Shown here piece by piece: positions 1 through 8,858 of a DNA stretch of 64,000 nucleotides. The notes under the pieces are model-generated. The model did not search any database and was not told the DNA's origin. It saw nothing but the letters and a program-made list of their open reading frames with translations. Made by a program: the position numbers and the translations under genes. This stretch comes from an uncultured Pontibacter sp. (lineage in GTDB: Bacteria > Bacteroidota > Bacteroidia > Cytophagales > Hymenobacteraceae), in assembly GCA_947499125.1 (NCBI GenBank), contig CANMMP010000001.1, positions 868,001 to 932,000 of the forward strand, read 5' to 3'. Position 1 is the first letter of the stretch; each line of letters starts with the position of its first letter.

Positions 1-49
1 TAGTACTTAAACCCGTAAATAGCTATTTAGTTATACTTTGCGCTAACCT

Positions 50-616
50 ATGGCCTCAACCGGACTTCGTATTGAATTACAGGTAGCTGAGAATGTATAC
101 CTGCGCAACGCCACCCCCGACGATGCCCAGGCTCTTTTCAAAATCATTGACTCGCAGCGGGAGTACCTGCGCGAGTGGCTCTCGTTTGTTGACCTGACCC
201 GCGAAGTAGACCACACCAGCCTGTACCTGCAAAGTATACTAAACAGCCGCACCGATAAGGTTTTTGTTATTGTAGTGGATGATCAGGTTGCCGGGCTGAT
301 CGGGTATAAAGGCACTGAGCAGTATAATGCCAAAACAGAGATCGGTTACTGGCTGAGTGAGAAATGCCAGGGCAAGGGTGTAATGCAGCAGTGCTGCCGG
401 CGTTTGATAAACTATGCTTTCAGGGATATGCGACTGAACCGGGTGCAGCTAAAAATAGCCCCCGGCAACTATAAAAGCCTGAACATTGCCCATAAACTTG
501 GCTTTACACTGGAAGGCACCGAGCGGGAAGGTGAGTTTCTGAACGGGCGTTTCCAGGACCTGGAAGTATACAGCCTGCTGAAAAGTGAATGGGACGACGC
601 TAAGCCTTTTATCTGA
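50..616 (+). CDS. GNAT N-acetyltransferase, RimJ/RimL type
   Basis: The 188-residue product has the full GNAT fold of the RimJ/RimL/YdaF branch, which transfers acetyl from acetyl-CoA to a protein N-terminus or small amine. The acetyl-CoA loop reads EKCQGKGVMQQC (about residues 107-118), followed by the family-typical IAPGNYKSLNIAHKLGF. The protein is cytoplasmic with no signal peptide. It converges with the AI-2E transporter gene and the two 3' ends overlap by 8 nt, so no separate terminator fits between them. The substrate cannot be told from sequence. Confidence 0.9.
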   Translation: MASTGLRIELQVAENVYLRNATPDDAQALFKIIDSQREYLREWLSFVDLTREVDHTSLYLQSILNSRTDKVFVIVVDDQVAGLIGYKGTEQYNAKTEIGYWLSEKCQGKGVMQQCCRRLINYAFRDMRLNRVQLKIAPGNYKSLNIAHKLGFTLEGTEREGEFLNGRFQDLEVYSLLKSEWDDAKPFI

Positions 617-1655
617 GATTACCTGTACCGAGCAGAAGCGAGATAGGCCTCATATTCTCATGCTTATCCGCGATCAGCTTCAGTATAGCCAGGAAAGGAA
701 TGAAAAGTATCATGCCGGATGCGCCCCAAAGTATACCACCCGCCACAATGGCCAGCAACGTAAACAGCATATTTACCTGCAACCTGTAACTCACTGCCCA
801 CGGAAAAATAATGTTAGCCTCCAGGTACTGCACTACCGAAAACACGATCACCACTCCCACCGGATACCAGATCGAGTCGTAAGTTATCCAGGCGATCGTC
901 ATGGGGAGAATGGCACCTATAGTAATACCCACATAAGGTATAAAAGTAAGTACAGAAGCGATAACGCCGAAAAACAAGGCATGCGGCACCCCGATGATAA
1001 GCAGGCCAATGGTGTTTAAAGTACCCACAACGGCGTACACAATGGCCATCCCTTTTATAAAGTTATAGTACGTCGTGATGGTCTCCTGCAGTATGGTCCT
1101 GATCTTGCGATGTTCGGCTTGAGAAAACAAACTATAGAGTGCCCTGGCAAGCTGTTCGCGGTTGTAAAGTATAAGCGCCACATAAAGCGGTATAAGCACC
1201 AGCAACACCACCGACATAACTGAAGTATACAGCACATCCTGCACCATTCCTAATAGGTTTTCCGCAGCATTATTGCCCATACTCTCCAGCCAGTTTGCTT
1301 GCCTTGCCACTACTATACCTACGTTTTGCTCCAGGTATAAACTTAGGTCTTGCAGGGCTTTCTCCAGTTTTATTTGCAGGTTAGGCCACTCCGCTACAAG
1401 GCGCAGTAACTGGCTGAATAGCAACCAGGCCAGCCCACCTACAATTATCAGCAACACAAACAGGCACAGGAAAATAGCAACCCAGCGTGGCAAGCCTTTT
1501 AACTCGAGCCAGCGGCAAACCGGGTACAGCACAAAACTGATCAGCAACGAAAAACTGAGCGGCACAAATAACGACCTACCCACATACAGCACTACTCCCA
1601 GCAGCACGGTAAGTTGCAGCAGCTTTAACCAGTTAATTTTTGTGCTAGTATCCAT
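609..1655 (-). CDS. AI-2E family transporter (PerM/YdiK-like)
   Basis: The 348-residue polytopic inner-membrane protein begins with two close hydrophobic segments (about 12-80), then a soluble stretch, then further membrane segments, the layout of the AI-2E/PerM exporter family. Members have been linked to autoinducer-2 export or Na+/H+ exchange, so the substrate is not predictable. Length matches the family. The start is an ATG at 1655. The 3' end overlaps the convergent acetyltransferase gene. Confidence 0.88.
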   Translation of the reverse strand: MDTSTKINWLKLLQLTVLLGVVLYVGRSLFVPLSFSLLISFVLYPVCRWLELKGLPRWVAIFLCLFVLLIIVGGLAWLLFSQLLRLVAEWPNLQIKLEKALQDLSLYLEQNVGIVVARQANWLESMGNNAAENLLGMVQDVLYTSVMSVVLLVLIPLYVALILYNREQLARALYSLFSQAEHRKIRTILQETITTYYNFIKGMAIVYAVVGTLNTIGLLIIGVPHALFFGVIASVLTFIPYVGITIGAILPMTIAWITYDSIWYPVGVVIVFSVVQYLEANIIFPWAVSYRLQVNMLFTLLAIVAGGILWGASGMILFIPFLAILKLIADKHENMRPISLLLGTGNLR

Positions 1656-1752
1656 AATTGCATGTATATTCGGGATAGCTTAAGCCTTGTAATAATATGT
1701 TACGAGATCTGCCGGCAAGAACTTAAATTCTGCTATCATATTAAATAGCCCC

Positions 1753-3054
1753 ATGAAAAAAAATCTGTTCGTATTATCTGCTTTTGTACTTGCGTATGGT
1801 TTTGGCGCACACGCCCAGCAGGTAGAAAGTATAAACCAGCAACACGTTACAAGCCTCGTAAAAACCCTGAGCGCCGACGACATGCAGGGCCGGGCCTCCT
1901 TTACACCTTATGCCGATAAAGCCGCTGATTTTATAGCATCAGAGTTTGCAAAGGCCAATGTAACGCCGTTTAAAGGCACGCAAAACTATGAGCAACAGTT
2001 TACGGTTTACCGCCTGTCGCCTGCCGAGCTCGAAGTAAAGCTGGGTAAAGAAAAGATCTCCTCAGAAAATGTATTGGTAAGCACCACCTATAAAGAACTG
2101 GAGTGGGAGAAACCAGGCCATGTAACTATAAAAACTATAGCGAAAGACGACAACTTCCGGAAGGTATTTTCAGAATTGAGCCAGGCAAAGGAAAACGGCC
2201 TAGTGTTGGTGCATCCGAAACATGCCGAAATGTTTGCCAACTATAAACGCTACATGAGCCGTGGCCAGCTGGTACGCCAAACCGAAACAGGCATCAGCAA
2301 TGTATTTATACTTACCGACCAGACCACGCCTAAAAAGTTTGAAGTTGAAGTAGAAAATAAGATCGAAGAACTGCAGCTGACCAACGTGGTAGCAACCATA
2401 GAAGGCAAGCGCAAAGATGAGTTTGTTGTATTTTCGGCACACTACGACCACATTGGCAGCCACAAACCGATCGATGGCGATACGATAGCAAATGGTGCCG
2501 ACGACAACGCATCCGGTACTTCGGCTATGCTAACACTGGCTGCTTACTATAAAAACCAGCCACAGCCCGAGCGTACGTTGGTGTTTGTAGCTTTTGCTGC
2601 TGAAGAGATAGGCGGCTATGGTTCCAGGTATTTTTCGGAGCAGCTTAACCCTGACCAGATCGTGGCTATGTTTAATATAGAGATGGTGGGCAAGCCTTCT
2701 AAATTCGGACCGAACAGCGCCTACCTTACCGGCTTCGACAAATCGGACCTGGGCAAGCTGATGCAGAAACGAATGGAAGGCACTGGCTATAATATCCACC
2801 CGGACCCTTATCCGAAACAAAACCTGTTCTATCGTTCTGATAATGCCACACTGGCACGTTTAGGTGTTCCGGCTCATACCATCTCATCTGTACAGATAGA
2901 TAAAGACGAAACATACCATACCGTAGACGATGAATTTGAGATGCTGGATATGGCCCATTTAACAAGTATGATAAAAGGCATTGCCCTTGGCGCGCATGGC
3001 GTAGTGTATGGCCAGGAAACTCCTACCCGCGTTGATAAAACCCAGGTACAGTAA
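1753..3054 (+). CDS. Secreted M28 family zinc aminopeptidase
   Basis: The 433-residue protein starts with a signal peptide (MKKNLFVLSAFVLAYGFGAHAQ), so it is exported to the periplasm or beyond. The M28 metal ligands are visible: SAHYDHIG (His230, Asp232), GADDNASG (Asp250), AAEEIGG (catalytic Glu284 and Glu285), an NIEMVG motif where the family usually has D, and a late His in ETYHTVDDEF. These co-catalytic zinc peptidases remove N-terminal residues from peptides. A protease-associated-like insert lies before the catalytic core. It is followed by a strong bidirectional terminator. Confidence 0.92.
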   Translation: MKKNLFVLSAFVLAYGFGAHAQQVESINQQHVTSLVKTLSADDMQGRASFTPYADKAADFIASEFAKANVTPFKGTQNYEQQFTVYRLSPAELEVKLGKEKISSENVLVSTTYKELEWEKPGHVTIKTIAKDDNFRKVFSELSQAKENGLVLVHPKHAEMFANYKRYMSRGQLVRQTETGISNVFILTDQTTPKKFEVEVENKIEELQLTNVVATIEGKRKDEFVVFSAHYDHIGSHKPIDGDTIANGADDNASGTSAMLTLAAYYKNQPQPERTLVFVAFAAEEIGGYGSRYFSEQLNPDQIVAMFNIEMVGKPSKFGPNSAYLTGFDKSDLGKLMQKRMEGTGYNIHPDPYPKQNLFYRSDNATLARLGVPAHTISSVQIDKDETYHTVDDEFEMLDMAHLTSMIKGIALGAHGVVYGQETPTRVDKTQVQ

Positions 3055-3066
3055 CTTTATCTAAGC

Positions 3067-3118
3067 AACTATAAAACAAAAGAGACGCTCGTTTAGGCGT
3101 CTCTTTTGTTTTATAGTT
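3067..3118. terminator. Bidirectional terminator with 22-bp perfect stem
   Basis: Perfect inverted repeat with an 8-nt loop (TCGTTTAG). The core is AAAACAAAAGAGACGC/GCGTCTCTTTTGTTTT, and the outer ends are AACTATA and TATAGTT. It lies between convergent genes and gives a T-rich tract on both strands. Confidence 0.9.
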
Positions 3119-3142
3119 CAGTATGCTTGATATCAAATGGAA

Positions 3143-3862
3143 TTAGTTAGCTTCCATCAAAAAGCTGAAATCTTCTTTAGCCGAAAACTCCATTGGCTTC
3201 TGGCCCTGCAAAAATATGCGGGCTGTATGCGGGCCTTTTAACGTTACTTTATCATCATTAATGCGCAGCATGCTGCCTTCTCGCAAACCAACTACAGGCT
3301 GCCTGTTGTGCCCATGAAATTCCAGAATCCTGGTTTCGCGGGTTTCGCCCATGTGCGTTGAGCCTGGTATCGGGTCGAGGTAGTGCGGGTTTATATTAAA
3401 AGGCACCAGTTGCAGGGCATCAAAAGTTTTAGGGTGCACAATAGGCATATCGTTGGTGGTACCTATGGTTTTACCTGCCACATTTGTTCCGGCGCTGGTT
3501 CCCATGTAGGGCATCCCCTTCATAGCGCGCTCACGCAACACATCTATCAGTTTATTTGCATATAATTGCTTTAGCAGCAAAAATGTATTGCCGCCACCTA
3601 TAAATACAGCTTCAGCTTCTTTTACAGCTTTTACCGGGTCAGTGTGCTCGTGTGCTCCTGTCAGGGTTATATCCCATTGCGCAAAGGCTTCGCGGGCTTT
3701 CTGGGTATAATCGGCATGCGAAATACCATTAGGGCGTGCATAAGGTATAAACAGGATGCTGCTTTTACCTTGTAACAAGGCTTTTACTTCTTCTGCGGCA
3801 TGCTCCAGGTAACCGGTGCCGTGGGTAGTTGAGGTGCTGATCAATAATAAATTTCTGCTCAT
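3143..3862 (-). CDS. pepE: Dipeptidase E (alpha-aspartyl dipeptidase, S51)
   Basis: The 239-residue cytoplasmic serine peptidase hydrolyses dipeptides with N-terminal aspartate. The signature GTSAG carries the catalytic Ser123, preceded by the FIGGGNTF turn (about 87-94), and the length matches bacterial PepE. The ATG at 3862 lies only 4 nt after a TAnnTTTG-type promoter box on the same strand, so the mRNA may be leaderless. Confidence 0.93.
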   Translation of the reverse strand: MSRNLLLISTSTTHGTGYLEHAAEEVKALLQGKSSILFIPYARPNGISHADYTQKAREAFAQWDITLTGAHEHTDPVKAVKEAEAVFIGGGNTFLLLKQLYANKLIDVLRERAMKGMPYMGTSAGTNVAGKTIGTTNDMPIVHPKTFDALQLVPFNINPHYLDPIPGSTHMGETRETRILEFHGHNRQPVVGLREGSMLRINDDKVTLKGPHTARIFLQGQKPMEFSAKEDFSFLMEAN

Positions 3863-3866
3863 GCTT

Positions 3867-3874
3867 CAAAAATA
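3867..3874 (-). promoter_or_regulatory. -7 box TATTTTTG before pepE
   Basis: Read on the minus strand this matches the Bacteroidota -7 consensus TAnnTTTG. Its final G is 5 nt before the A of the pepE ATG. No clear -33 element was assigned. Confidence 0.5.
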
Positions 3875-3968
3875 AACATTTAGTAGCAGCCATACCTATA
3901 GTTGCATGGTTAAATTACAGCATAGCTTACTCCTAATAGCAGACAGGCCGCTTTTATACTTCAGCAGT

Positions 3969-4235
3969 TCACTCGTCATTCTCTTTATTCGCCTTCAGTT
4001 TAAGCTTTATGGTTTCGGCATACGGGTCCAGGTGCTGGTAGGTGGTGAGGGCGCGCACCAGGCCAATTGTTTTAAGGTCGTACATAAACCATAGCTCTAC
4101 ATAAAAATCGTACAGCCAGTACAAATCTATTTTACACCAACCCCTTATGCGGTGGTGCAGATAATGGCCCTGCGTAAGCGCCAGTTCTGCCTGCAGGTGT
4201 GGGGGCAAATTATTGAATTCTTTAGGGTTGATCAT
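3969..4235 (-). CDS. Conserved small protein of unknown function
   Basis: The 88-residue product begins MINPKEFNNLPPHLQAELAL. The start at 4235 is chosen over an upstream ATG at 4262 because AGGAG lies 5-6 nt before it, a good Shine-Dalgarno site. The protein is rich in aromatic residues (IDLYWLYDFYVELWFMYDL) and ends in a charged KLKLKANKENDE tail. No known domain is recognised. A terminator hairpin lies just upstream, separating it from the 4327-4587 gene. Confidence 0.7.
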   Translation of the reverse strand: MINPKEFNNLPPHLQAELALTQGHYLHHRIRGWCKIDLYWLYDFYVELWFMYDLKTIGLVRALTTYQHLDPYAETIKLKLKANKENDE

Positions 4236-4273
4236 AAAAACTCCTGATACTACACAAGCCAACAGTAATTAAA

Positions 4274-4296
4274 AAAGGCTGCACCTGGCAGCCTTT
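4274..4296 (-). terminator. Terminator hairpin
   Basis: AAAGGCTGC-ACCTG-GCAGCCTTT, a perfect 9-bp stem with A/T flanks, downstream of the minus-strand gene at 4327-4587. Confidence 0.75.
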
Positions 4297-4326
4297 CTCA
4301 TTAACGTAATTATAACCTGAAAGATT

Positions 4327-4587
4327 TTAGTTCAGGTGCAAAGTATACAATTCAAAGCGATGTGAAGCAAAGCTCCAGTGCGATGACGAAGGATGAATTT
4401 CAACACCATCCTCATCCATCAGGGTAATAGCAAAACCTTCACCCTGGTTCATGGGCTCTGTAAAATGTTTTACAGGGTATACTTTTCCTTCTTCAATCCA
4501 CTCTTCCGGCTCAAAAGCAGGCATCGAGGCATCTAAACATTTGGCATAAACAGCCATATAGCTCGGAGGTACAAATAAATTAACCAT
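4327..4587 (-). CDS. Small hypothetical protein
   Basis: An 86-residue soluble acidic protein (MVNLFVPPSYMAVYAKCLDA...) with a GEGFAITLMDEDGVEIHP segment that looks like a beta-strand-rich fold. No signal peptide, membrane segment or recognised motif is visible. Codon use resembles neighbouring genes, and a terminator follows directly, both of which support a real gene. Function unknown. Confidence 0.6.
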   Translation of the reverse strand: MVNLFVPPSYMAVYAKCLDASMPAFEPEEWIEEGKVYPVKHFTEPMNQGEGFAITLMDEDGVEIHPSSSHWSFASHRFELYTLHLN

Positions 4588-4901
4588 ATCTTCTAAACTT
4601 CAAATGCTGGCAAATAATTCCGTTGCGCCAGCCAGGCCGGCACAACATGCTATGCTTAAAACTACAAATAACGTGCCTATAAACCTGCCTGCCGCCAAAT
4701 ACCTTAACGCTGCTAAAATGTCTGGCTGTAAGTATAAGCAACGGCTTTTATGGCAGATATACACGTACAGTAGTTGTAATATAAAACTAAAACCGATACC
4801 AGGCAAGTGCAACTTCCTTACAGGTGTTCATAAATTTTGCCAGCCAATTTGTGCAAAGGTCCGTAGTTATAAGTCCGCAAGTGTGATAACTATAAAAAAC
4901 T
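4588..4901. other. Intergenic region between divergent genes
   Basis: About 310 nt between the minus-strand 86-residue gene and the MBL hydrolase. Two overlapping ORFs (plus strand 108 codons, minus strand 70 codons) have no protein-like features. Probably promoter DNA for both flanking genes. Confidence 0.4.
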
Positions 4902-5972
4902 ATGGAAGCAGCAGAAACACAGACCAGTAACACACAAACTTTTATGGTGGCGCCCGGCGTGCGCGGTCTTAAAACTATTTTTGTAAACTTATACTTTATA
5001 AATAACGGCAACGGCAAATGGACCCTGGTGGATACCGGCATGTATGGTTCGGCCTCTAAAATAAAGGCCGCCGCCGAAGAATTGTTTGGACCTCACACGC
5101 CACCCGAAGCCATTTTGCTAACCCATGGCCATTTCGACCATATTGGTGCTGTTAAAGAGCTGGCCGCTGAGTGGCAGGTGCCTGTTTTCGCGCATCCCCT
5201 GGAGTTGCCTTACCTTACCGGGTTGTCAAGCTATCCTCCACCAGACTCGAGTGTTGGCGGAGGCGGCATGGCATACATGTCCTTCATGTACCCTAAAAAG
5301 CCGATCGATATTACAGGTATGGTTTCGCCGCTGCCACAGGATGGCTCTGTACCCGGACTACCCGACTGGAAATGGATACACACACCGGGACACACGGCAG
5401 GGCATGTTTCATTTTTCAGGGAAAGCGATAAGTTGTTGATAGCAGGAGATGCCTTTATAACCCGCCACGGCGAATCGATGATGGCAGTCATTACGCAGGA
5501 GAAACATGTTTACGGCCCGCCAAAATACTATACAACCAACTGGGCAGATGCACACCGCTCTGTAGAGAACCTGGCTGCGCTTGAACCAAGTATAGCTGCA
5601 ACCGGACACGGTATGCCGATGAGTGGCGAACAGTTACATTACCAATTAGAAGACCTGGTACATAATTTCTGGGCAGTGGCAGTGCCGGAACAAGGTCGCT
5701 ATGTGAACGAACCCGCTATAACCGATGAGCGAGGTGTAGTTTCGGTGCCGCCTCCTGTAAGCAATGCCGCACCAAAAGTGTTGCTGGCAGCCGGTTTAAT
5801 AACTATAGCCGGGCTTGCCTTACTACAAACCCGCAGATCAGGAAAAACGAGAGCCAAAAACTATAGATCAACCGAAAGACCGTTCTCGCATAACAGGCCG
5901 TTAACAGATTTTCCGCCAACAGTAAACCCCGATTTCGACGACCCAACCGAACACACGAATAATTATCCATAA
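4902..5972 (+). CDS. MBL-fold metallo-hydrolase with C-terminal membrane anchor
   Basis: A 356-residue metallo-beta-lactamase-fold protein. The zinc motif HGHFDH (His75, His77, Asp79, His80) is intact, followed by HTPGHTAGH, the bridging Asp in AGDAF, and a late His in ATGHGMP. This pattern fits glyoxalase II-like hydrolases acting on thioesters or related bonds. Unusually, the C-terminus holds a hydrophobic segment (about 288-306, LLAAGLITIAGLALL) and then a basic, disordered tail, which suggests membrane anchoring. The substrate is unknown. Confidence 0.88.
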   Translation: MEAAETQTSNTQTFMVAPGVRGLKTIFVNLYFINNGNGKWTLVDTGMYGSASKIKAAAEELFGPHTPPEAILLTHGHFDHIGAVKELAAEWQVPVFAHPLELPYLTGLSSYPPPDSSVGGGGMAYMSFMYPKKPIDITGMVSPLPQDGSVPGLPDWKWIHTPGHTAGHVSFFRESDKLLIAGDAFITRHGESMMAVITQEKHVYGPPKYYTTNWADAHRSVENLAALEPSIAATGHGMPMSGEQLHYQLEDLVHNFWAVAVPEQGRYVNEPAITDERGVVSVPPPVSNAAPKVLLAAGLITIAGLALLQTRRSGKTRAKNYRSTERPFSHNRPLTDFPPTVNPDFDDPTEHTNNYP

Positions 5973-5973
5973 C

Positions 5974-6011
5974 AAACAAAGGCCGGTAGTTTACGCTACC
6001 GGCCTTTGTTT
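5974..6011. terminator. Bidirectional terminator
   Basis: AAACAAAGGCCGGTAG-6 nt-CTACCGGCCTTTGTTT, a perfect 16-bp stem between convergent genes. TATAGTT follows directly at 6011-6017. Confidence 0.9.
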
Positions 6012-6028
6012 ATAGTTCAGGTTATAAT

Positions 6029-6208
6029 TTATGATTTACCGCGTCCGGAGCCGCTTTTCTTGCCGCCGCCCTGCTTGTTCACTGTTGCCCAGGCTCTTTT
6101 CTCAGCTTCTTCTTCGCTGACGCCACGCTTTTCGTAGCTGTCCTCTATGTGCTGGGCTTTACGTTTCTGTTTATCTGTGTAAGATGATTTATCTCCTTGT
6201 GGTGCCAT
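6029..6208 (-). CDS. Small basic KGG/plasmid-stabilisation-like protein
   Basis: The 59-residue protein begins MAPQGDKSSYTDKQKRKAQH; this start matches the family and is preferred over an ATG 33 nt upstream. The centre reads ESYEKRGVSEEEAEKRAWATVNK-like sequence, then a Gly/Lys/Ser-rich tail. This compact family is widespread and often annotated as plasmid stabilisation protein, but its role is not established. The charge pattern fits a nucleic-acid-associated or stress protein (inference). Confidence 0.8.
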   Translation of the reverse strand: MAPQGDKSSYTDKQKRKAQHIEDSYEKRGVSEEEAEKRAWATVNKQGGGKKSGSGRGKS

Positions 6209-6301
6209 AACATTAGGTTTAGTTAAACATATTGCATCCAATGGCTAAACTATAGTTTACGAAAACAGGGCACTTTCGGTACAAATACCAAGCACTCAAT
6301 T

Positions 6302-7438
6302 TTATATCTTAAAAAAGAGATTAAAGGTTGTGCCTTCGCCTTCTTCACTTTCAACTTCAATACGGTCCTGATTGTTCTGCAGTATTTTCCTGACCATGTA
6401 TAGCCCAAGGCCCGAGCCTTCTACGTGCGTATGGATACGCTTATACATGTTAAATATCTTCTTCTTCTGGGAAGCATTCAAGCCTAACCCGTTATCTGAG
6501 ACTGAAAGCTTAAGGAGGTTCTCATTTACCTGTTCGGCTTTGATTTCAACAATAGGCGCACGGTCGGGCGAGGCATATTTCAATGCGTTTGATACCAAGT
6601 TAAATAAAATACTACGCAGATTTTTGCGGGCATACCTGGTAAATACATAATCTCCGATATCGGTCTTTACAGTTGCTTTAGCGTCTGTTATGTTTTCCTT
6701 CAGCACATCCAGCACCTCTTTTACAAGCGGCTCAAGTGGCACCGATTCAGCTTTTACGCTTTCATCCTGAAGCTTTGCTATTTCGGCCAGATCATCAATT
6801 ACGGTTTTAAGCCGGCTTATAGAAGTATCGACACGCTTCATAATATCGGCATGGGCACTAGGCCCCATTTCTTCTTTCAGCACATCCACTAAGCCTTCCA
6901 GGTTTACAACAGGAGTTTTAAGGTCATGTGAGGCTGTGTAAATAAAGTTATCAAGGTCGGTGTTTATCCGGAGGAGCTCTTTATTTTTATACATAAGCTC
7001 TTCGTTTTTCCGGCGTTCCGACAGGTCGCGGGTAATTTTGGAATAGCCCAGGTGTACGCCTTTTTTATTGAAAAGCGCTGTAATAATTACGTTAGCCCAT
7101 ATTTTGCTGCCGTCTTTGCAAACACGCCAGCCCTCGTCTTCAAAGCGACCATCTATGCGGGCTTTACTTAACTCAAACTGCGGGTATTTGCTTTCAACAG
7201 CCTCCGGCGGATAAAACACCGAAAAATGCTGTCCGATAATTTCTTCCGCTTTATAGCCTTTTATATTTTCAGCGCCTTTATTCCAGGTAATGATATTGCC
7301 ATTTATATCAAGCATAAAAATGGCATAATCGCTTACACTCTCTATCAACAGACTAAAAAGATCCTCATTATGCAGGTCAAGCCCTGTTGTTTTACCAGAA
7401 GGCTTTCCTGCAAGTTCATTCGGTTTAAGTTTATGCAT
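6302..7438 (-). CDS. Cytoplasmic PAS-domain sensor histidine kinase
   Basis: A 378-residue kinase without membrane segments. An N-terminal PAS/PAC domain (about 25-145, FMLDINGNIITWNKGAENIKGY) probably senses a small ligand or redox state. A HisKA helix pair follows with the phosphoacceptor in TASHDLKTP (about 170), then a HATPase_c domain with the N box NLVSNALKY, the G1 box SDNGLGL and the G2 box GSGLGLYMV. No response regulator gene is adjacent, so it is an orphan kinase whose partner lies elsewhere. Confidence 0.92.
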   Translation of the reverse strand: MHKLKPNELAGKPSGKTTGLDLHNEDLFSLLIESVSDYAIFMLDINGNIITWNKGAENIKGYKAEEIIGQHFSVFYPPEAVESKYPQFELSKARIDGRFEDEGWRVCKDGSKIWANVIITALFNKKGVHLGYSKITRDLSERRKNEELMYKNKELLRINTDLDNFIYTASHDLKTPVVNLEGLVDVLKEEMGPSAHADIMKRVDTSISRLKTVIDDLAEIAKLQDESVKAESVPLEPLVKEVLDVLKENITDAKATVKTDIGDYVFTRYARKNLRSILFNLVSNALKYASPDRAPIVEIKAEQVNENLLKLSVSDNGLGLNASQKKKIFNMYKRIHTHVEGSGLGLYMVRKILQNNQDRIEVESEEGEGTTFNLFFKI

Positions 7439-7617
7439 GGTGCGGTAAATACAAGCCTGTCAGAATAGAGACACATTTTAACTTACAAAACGAGTCACTA
7501 TAGATCGCAAGCCTTAATAGCTAAAAGTAATATGCCAACTTTGCTATACTTTTTAACTTTTGTTTGGTTGTGTTTTCGATACAATTTAAGGCATTATAGT
7601 TTGCATAGCTAATTGCT

Positions 7618-7625
7618 TACCTTTG
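7618..7625 (+). promoter_or_regulatory. -7 box TACCTTTG before the class III aminotransferase
   Basis: Perfect TAnnTTTG. Its G is 5 nt before the ATG at 7630, the same spacing as at pepE and the ABC-F gene. A TTTG at 7600-7603 is too close for a standard -33 element. Confidence 0.5.
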
Positions 7626-7629
7626 TTTC

Positions 7630-8823
7630 ATGATTTCGATGAGGCAATTATTCCTGAAACACCAGGCCCAGACATCAGATTTCCCGCTGATGATAGAAGT
7701 GGAAAAAGCTGAAGGTGTATATATGTATGGCGCAAACGGCGAGCGCTACCTCGACCTGATCTCGGGTATTGGGGTAAGCAATGTGGGGCACCGCCATCCG
7801 CGTGTTCTTAAAGCCATACAGCAGCAACTCGACAAGTACATGCACTTAATGGTGTATGGCGAATTTGTGCAGGCGCCACAGGCAAAACTTGCCGAAGCCA
7901 TTTGCCAGACGCTGCCCGAACGCCTTAACAATGTATACCTGCTAAACTCAGGTACCGAGGCTGTGGAGGGCGCCCTGAAGCTGGCGAAGCGCTACACAGG
8001 CCGTACCGAGCTTATCTCCTGCCGGAACGCTTACCATGGCTCTACGCAAGGTGCCTTGTCGGTAAATGGCAGTGAAAGTTTTAAGAATGCATTCCGGCCG
8101 TTGTTACCCGATGTACGCCACATTACTTACAATGCCATACCTGACCTGCAGGATATTACTACCCGCACTGCTGCCGTTATAGTAGAGACCATACAAGGCG
8201 AGGCCGGCCTGCGAACACCACACAACGATTACCTTACTCATTTGCGGAACCGCTGCACCGAAGTAGGCGCCCTGCTTATTTTAGATGAGATACAATGCGG
8301 ATTTGGCCGTACCGGAACATTCTGGGCTTTTGAGCAATTTGGTATTGAGCCTGATATTCTGCTTTGTGCCAAAGGTATGGGTGGCGGCATGCCGATAGGC
8401 GCTTTTATTGCACCGCAGGAGATCATGGCTGTTTTTAAAGACAATCCTATACTTGGGCACCTCACCACATTTGGCGGGCACCCGGTTTCGTGTGCTGCTT
8501 CGCTGGCTACCCTGCAAACTATACTTGAAGATAACCTGCTGGAGAGTATTCCCGAAAAAGCGGCCTTATTCAGGAAACTGCTTGTGCACCCGCGCATTAA
8601 AGAGATACGAAACTGTGGTTTAATGATGGCCGCAGAGTTTGAGTCGTTTGAGGTATTGAAAGCAGTTATAGATAAGGCTATACTAAATGGTGTGCTTACC
8701 GACTGGTTCCTGTTCTGCGACAACTCTATGCGCATTGCTCCTCCTTTAACCATTACCGAAAACCAGATACACGAAGCCTGCGATATTATTCTTCAATCGA
8801 TTGATGAAACCGTTGGCAGCTAA
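7630..8823 (+). CDS. Class III aminotransferase (acetylornithine aminotransferase-like)
   Basis: A 397-residue PLP-dependent fold-type I aminotransferase. Visible elements are the phosphate-binding NSGTEAVEGALKLAK, LILDEIQCGFGRTG with the cofactor-contacting Asp, and AKGMGGGMPIGAF with the Schiff-base lysine at about 248. The family includes acetylornithine, ornithine and 4-aminobutyrate aminotransferases. No arginine-pathway genes are adjacent, so the substrate is open. A second in-frame ATG at 7639 is an alternative start; it would leave a short leader after the -7 box. Confidence 0.9.
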   Translation: MISMRQLFLKHQAQTSDFPLMIEVEKAEGVYMYGANGERYLDLISGIGVSNVGHRHPRVLKAIQQQLDKYMHLMVYGEFVQAPQAKLAEAICQTLPERLNNVYLLNSGTEAVEGALKLAKRYTGRTELISCRNAYHGSTQGALSVNGSESFKNAFRPLLPDVRHITYNAIPDLQDITTRTAAVIVETIQGEAGLRTPHNDYLTHLRNRCTEVGALLILDEIQCGFGRTGTFWAFEQFGIEPDILLCAKGMGGGMPIGAFIAPQEIMAVFKDNPILGHLTTFGGHPVSCAASLATLQTILEDNLLESIPEKAALFRKLLVHPRIKEIRNCGLMMAAEFESFEVLKAVIDKAILNGVLTDWFLFCDNSMRIAPPLTITENQIHEACDIILQSIDETVGS

Positions 8824-8858
8824 ACTTATACTTTCAGCTACCTTAAAATAGCAACACC

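Noticed and set aside
4600..4930. Overlapping ORFs of 70 and 108 codons in the pepE-side spacer
   Set aside because: Neither has a plausible N-terminus, motif or start site; the plus-strand one runs into the MBL gene start in another frame.
7600..7603. TTTG as a -33 element for the class III aminotransferase promoter
   Set aside because: Only 14 nt separate it from the -7 box, shorter than the usual spacing.
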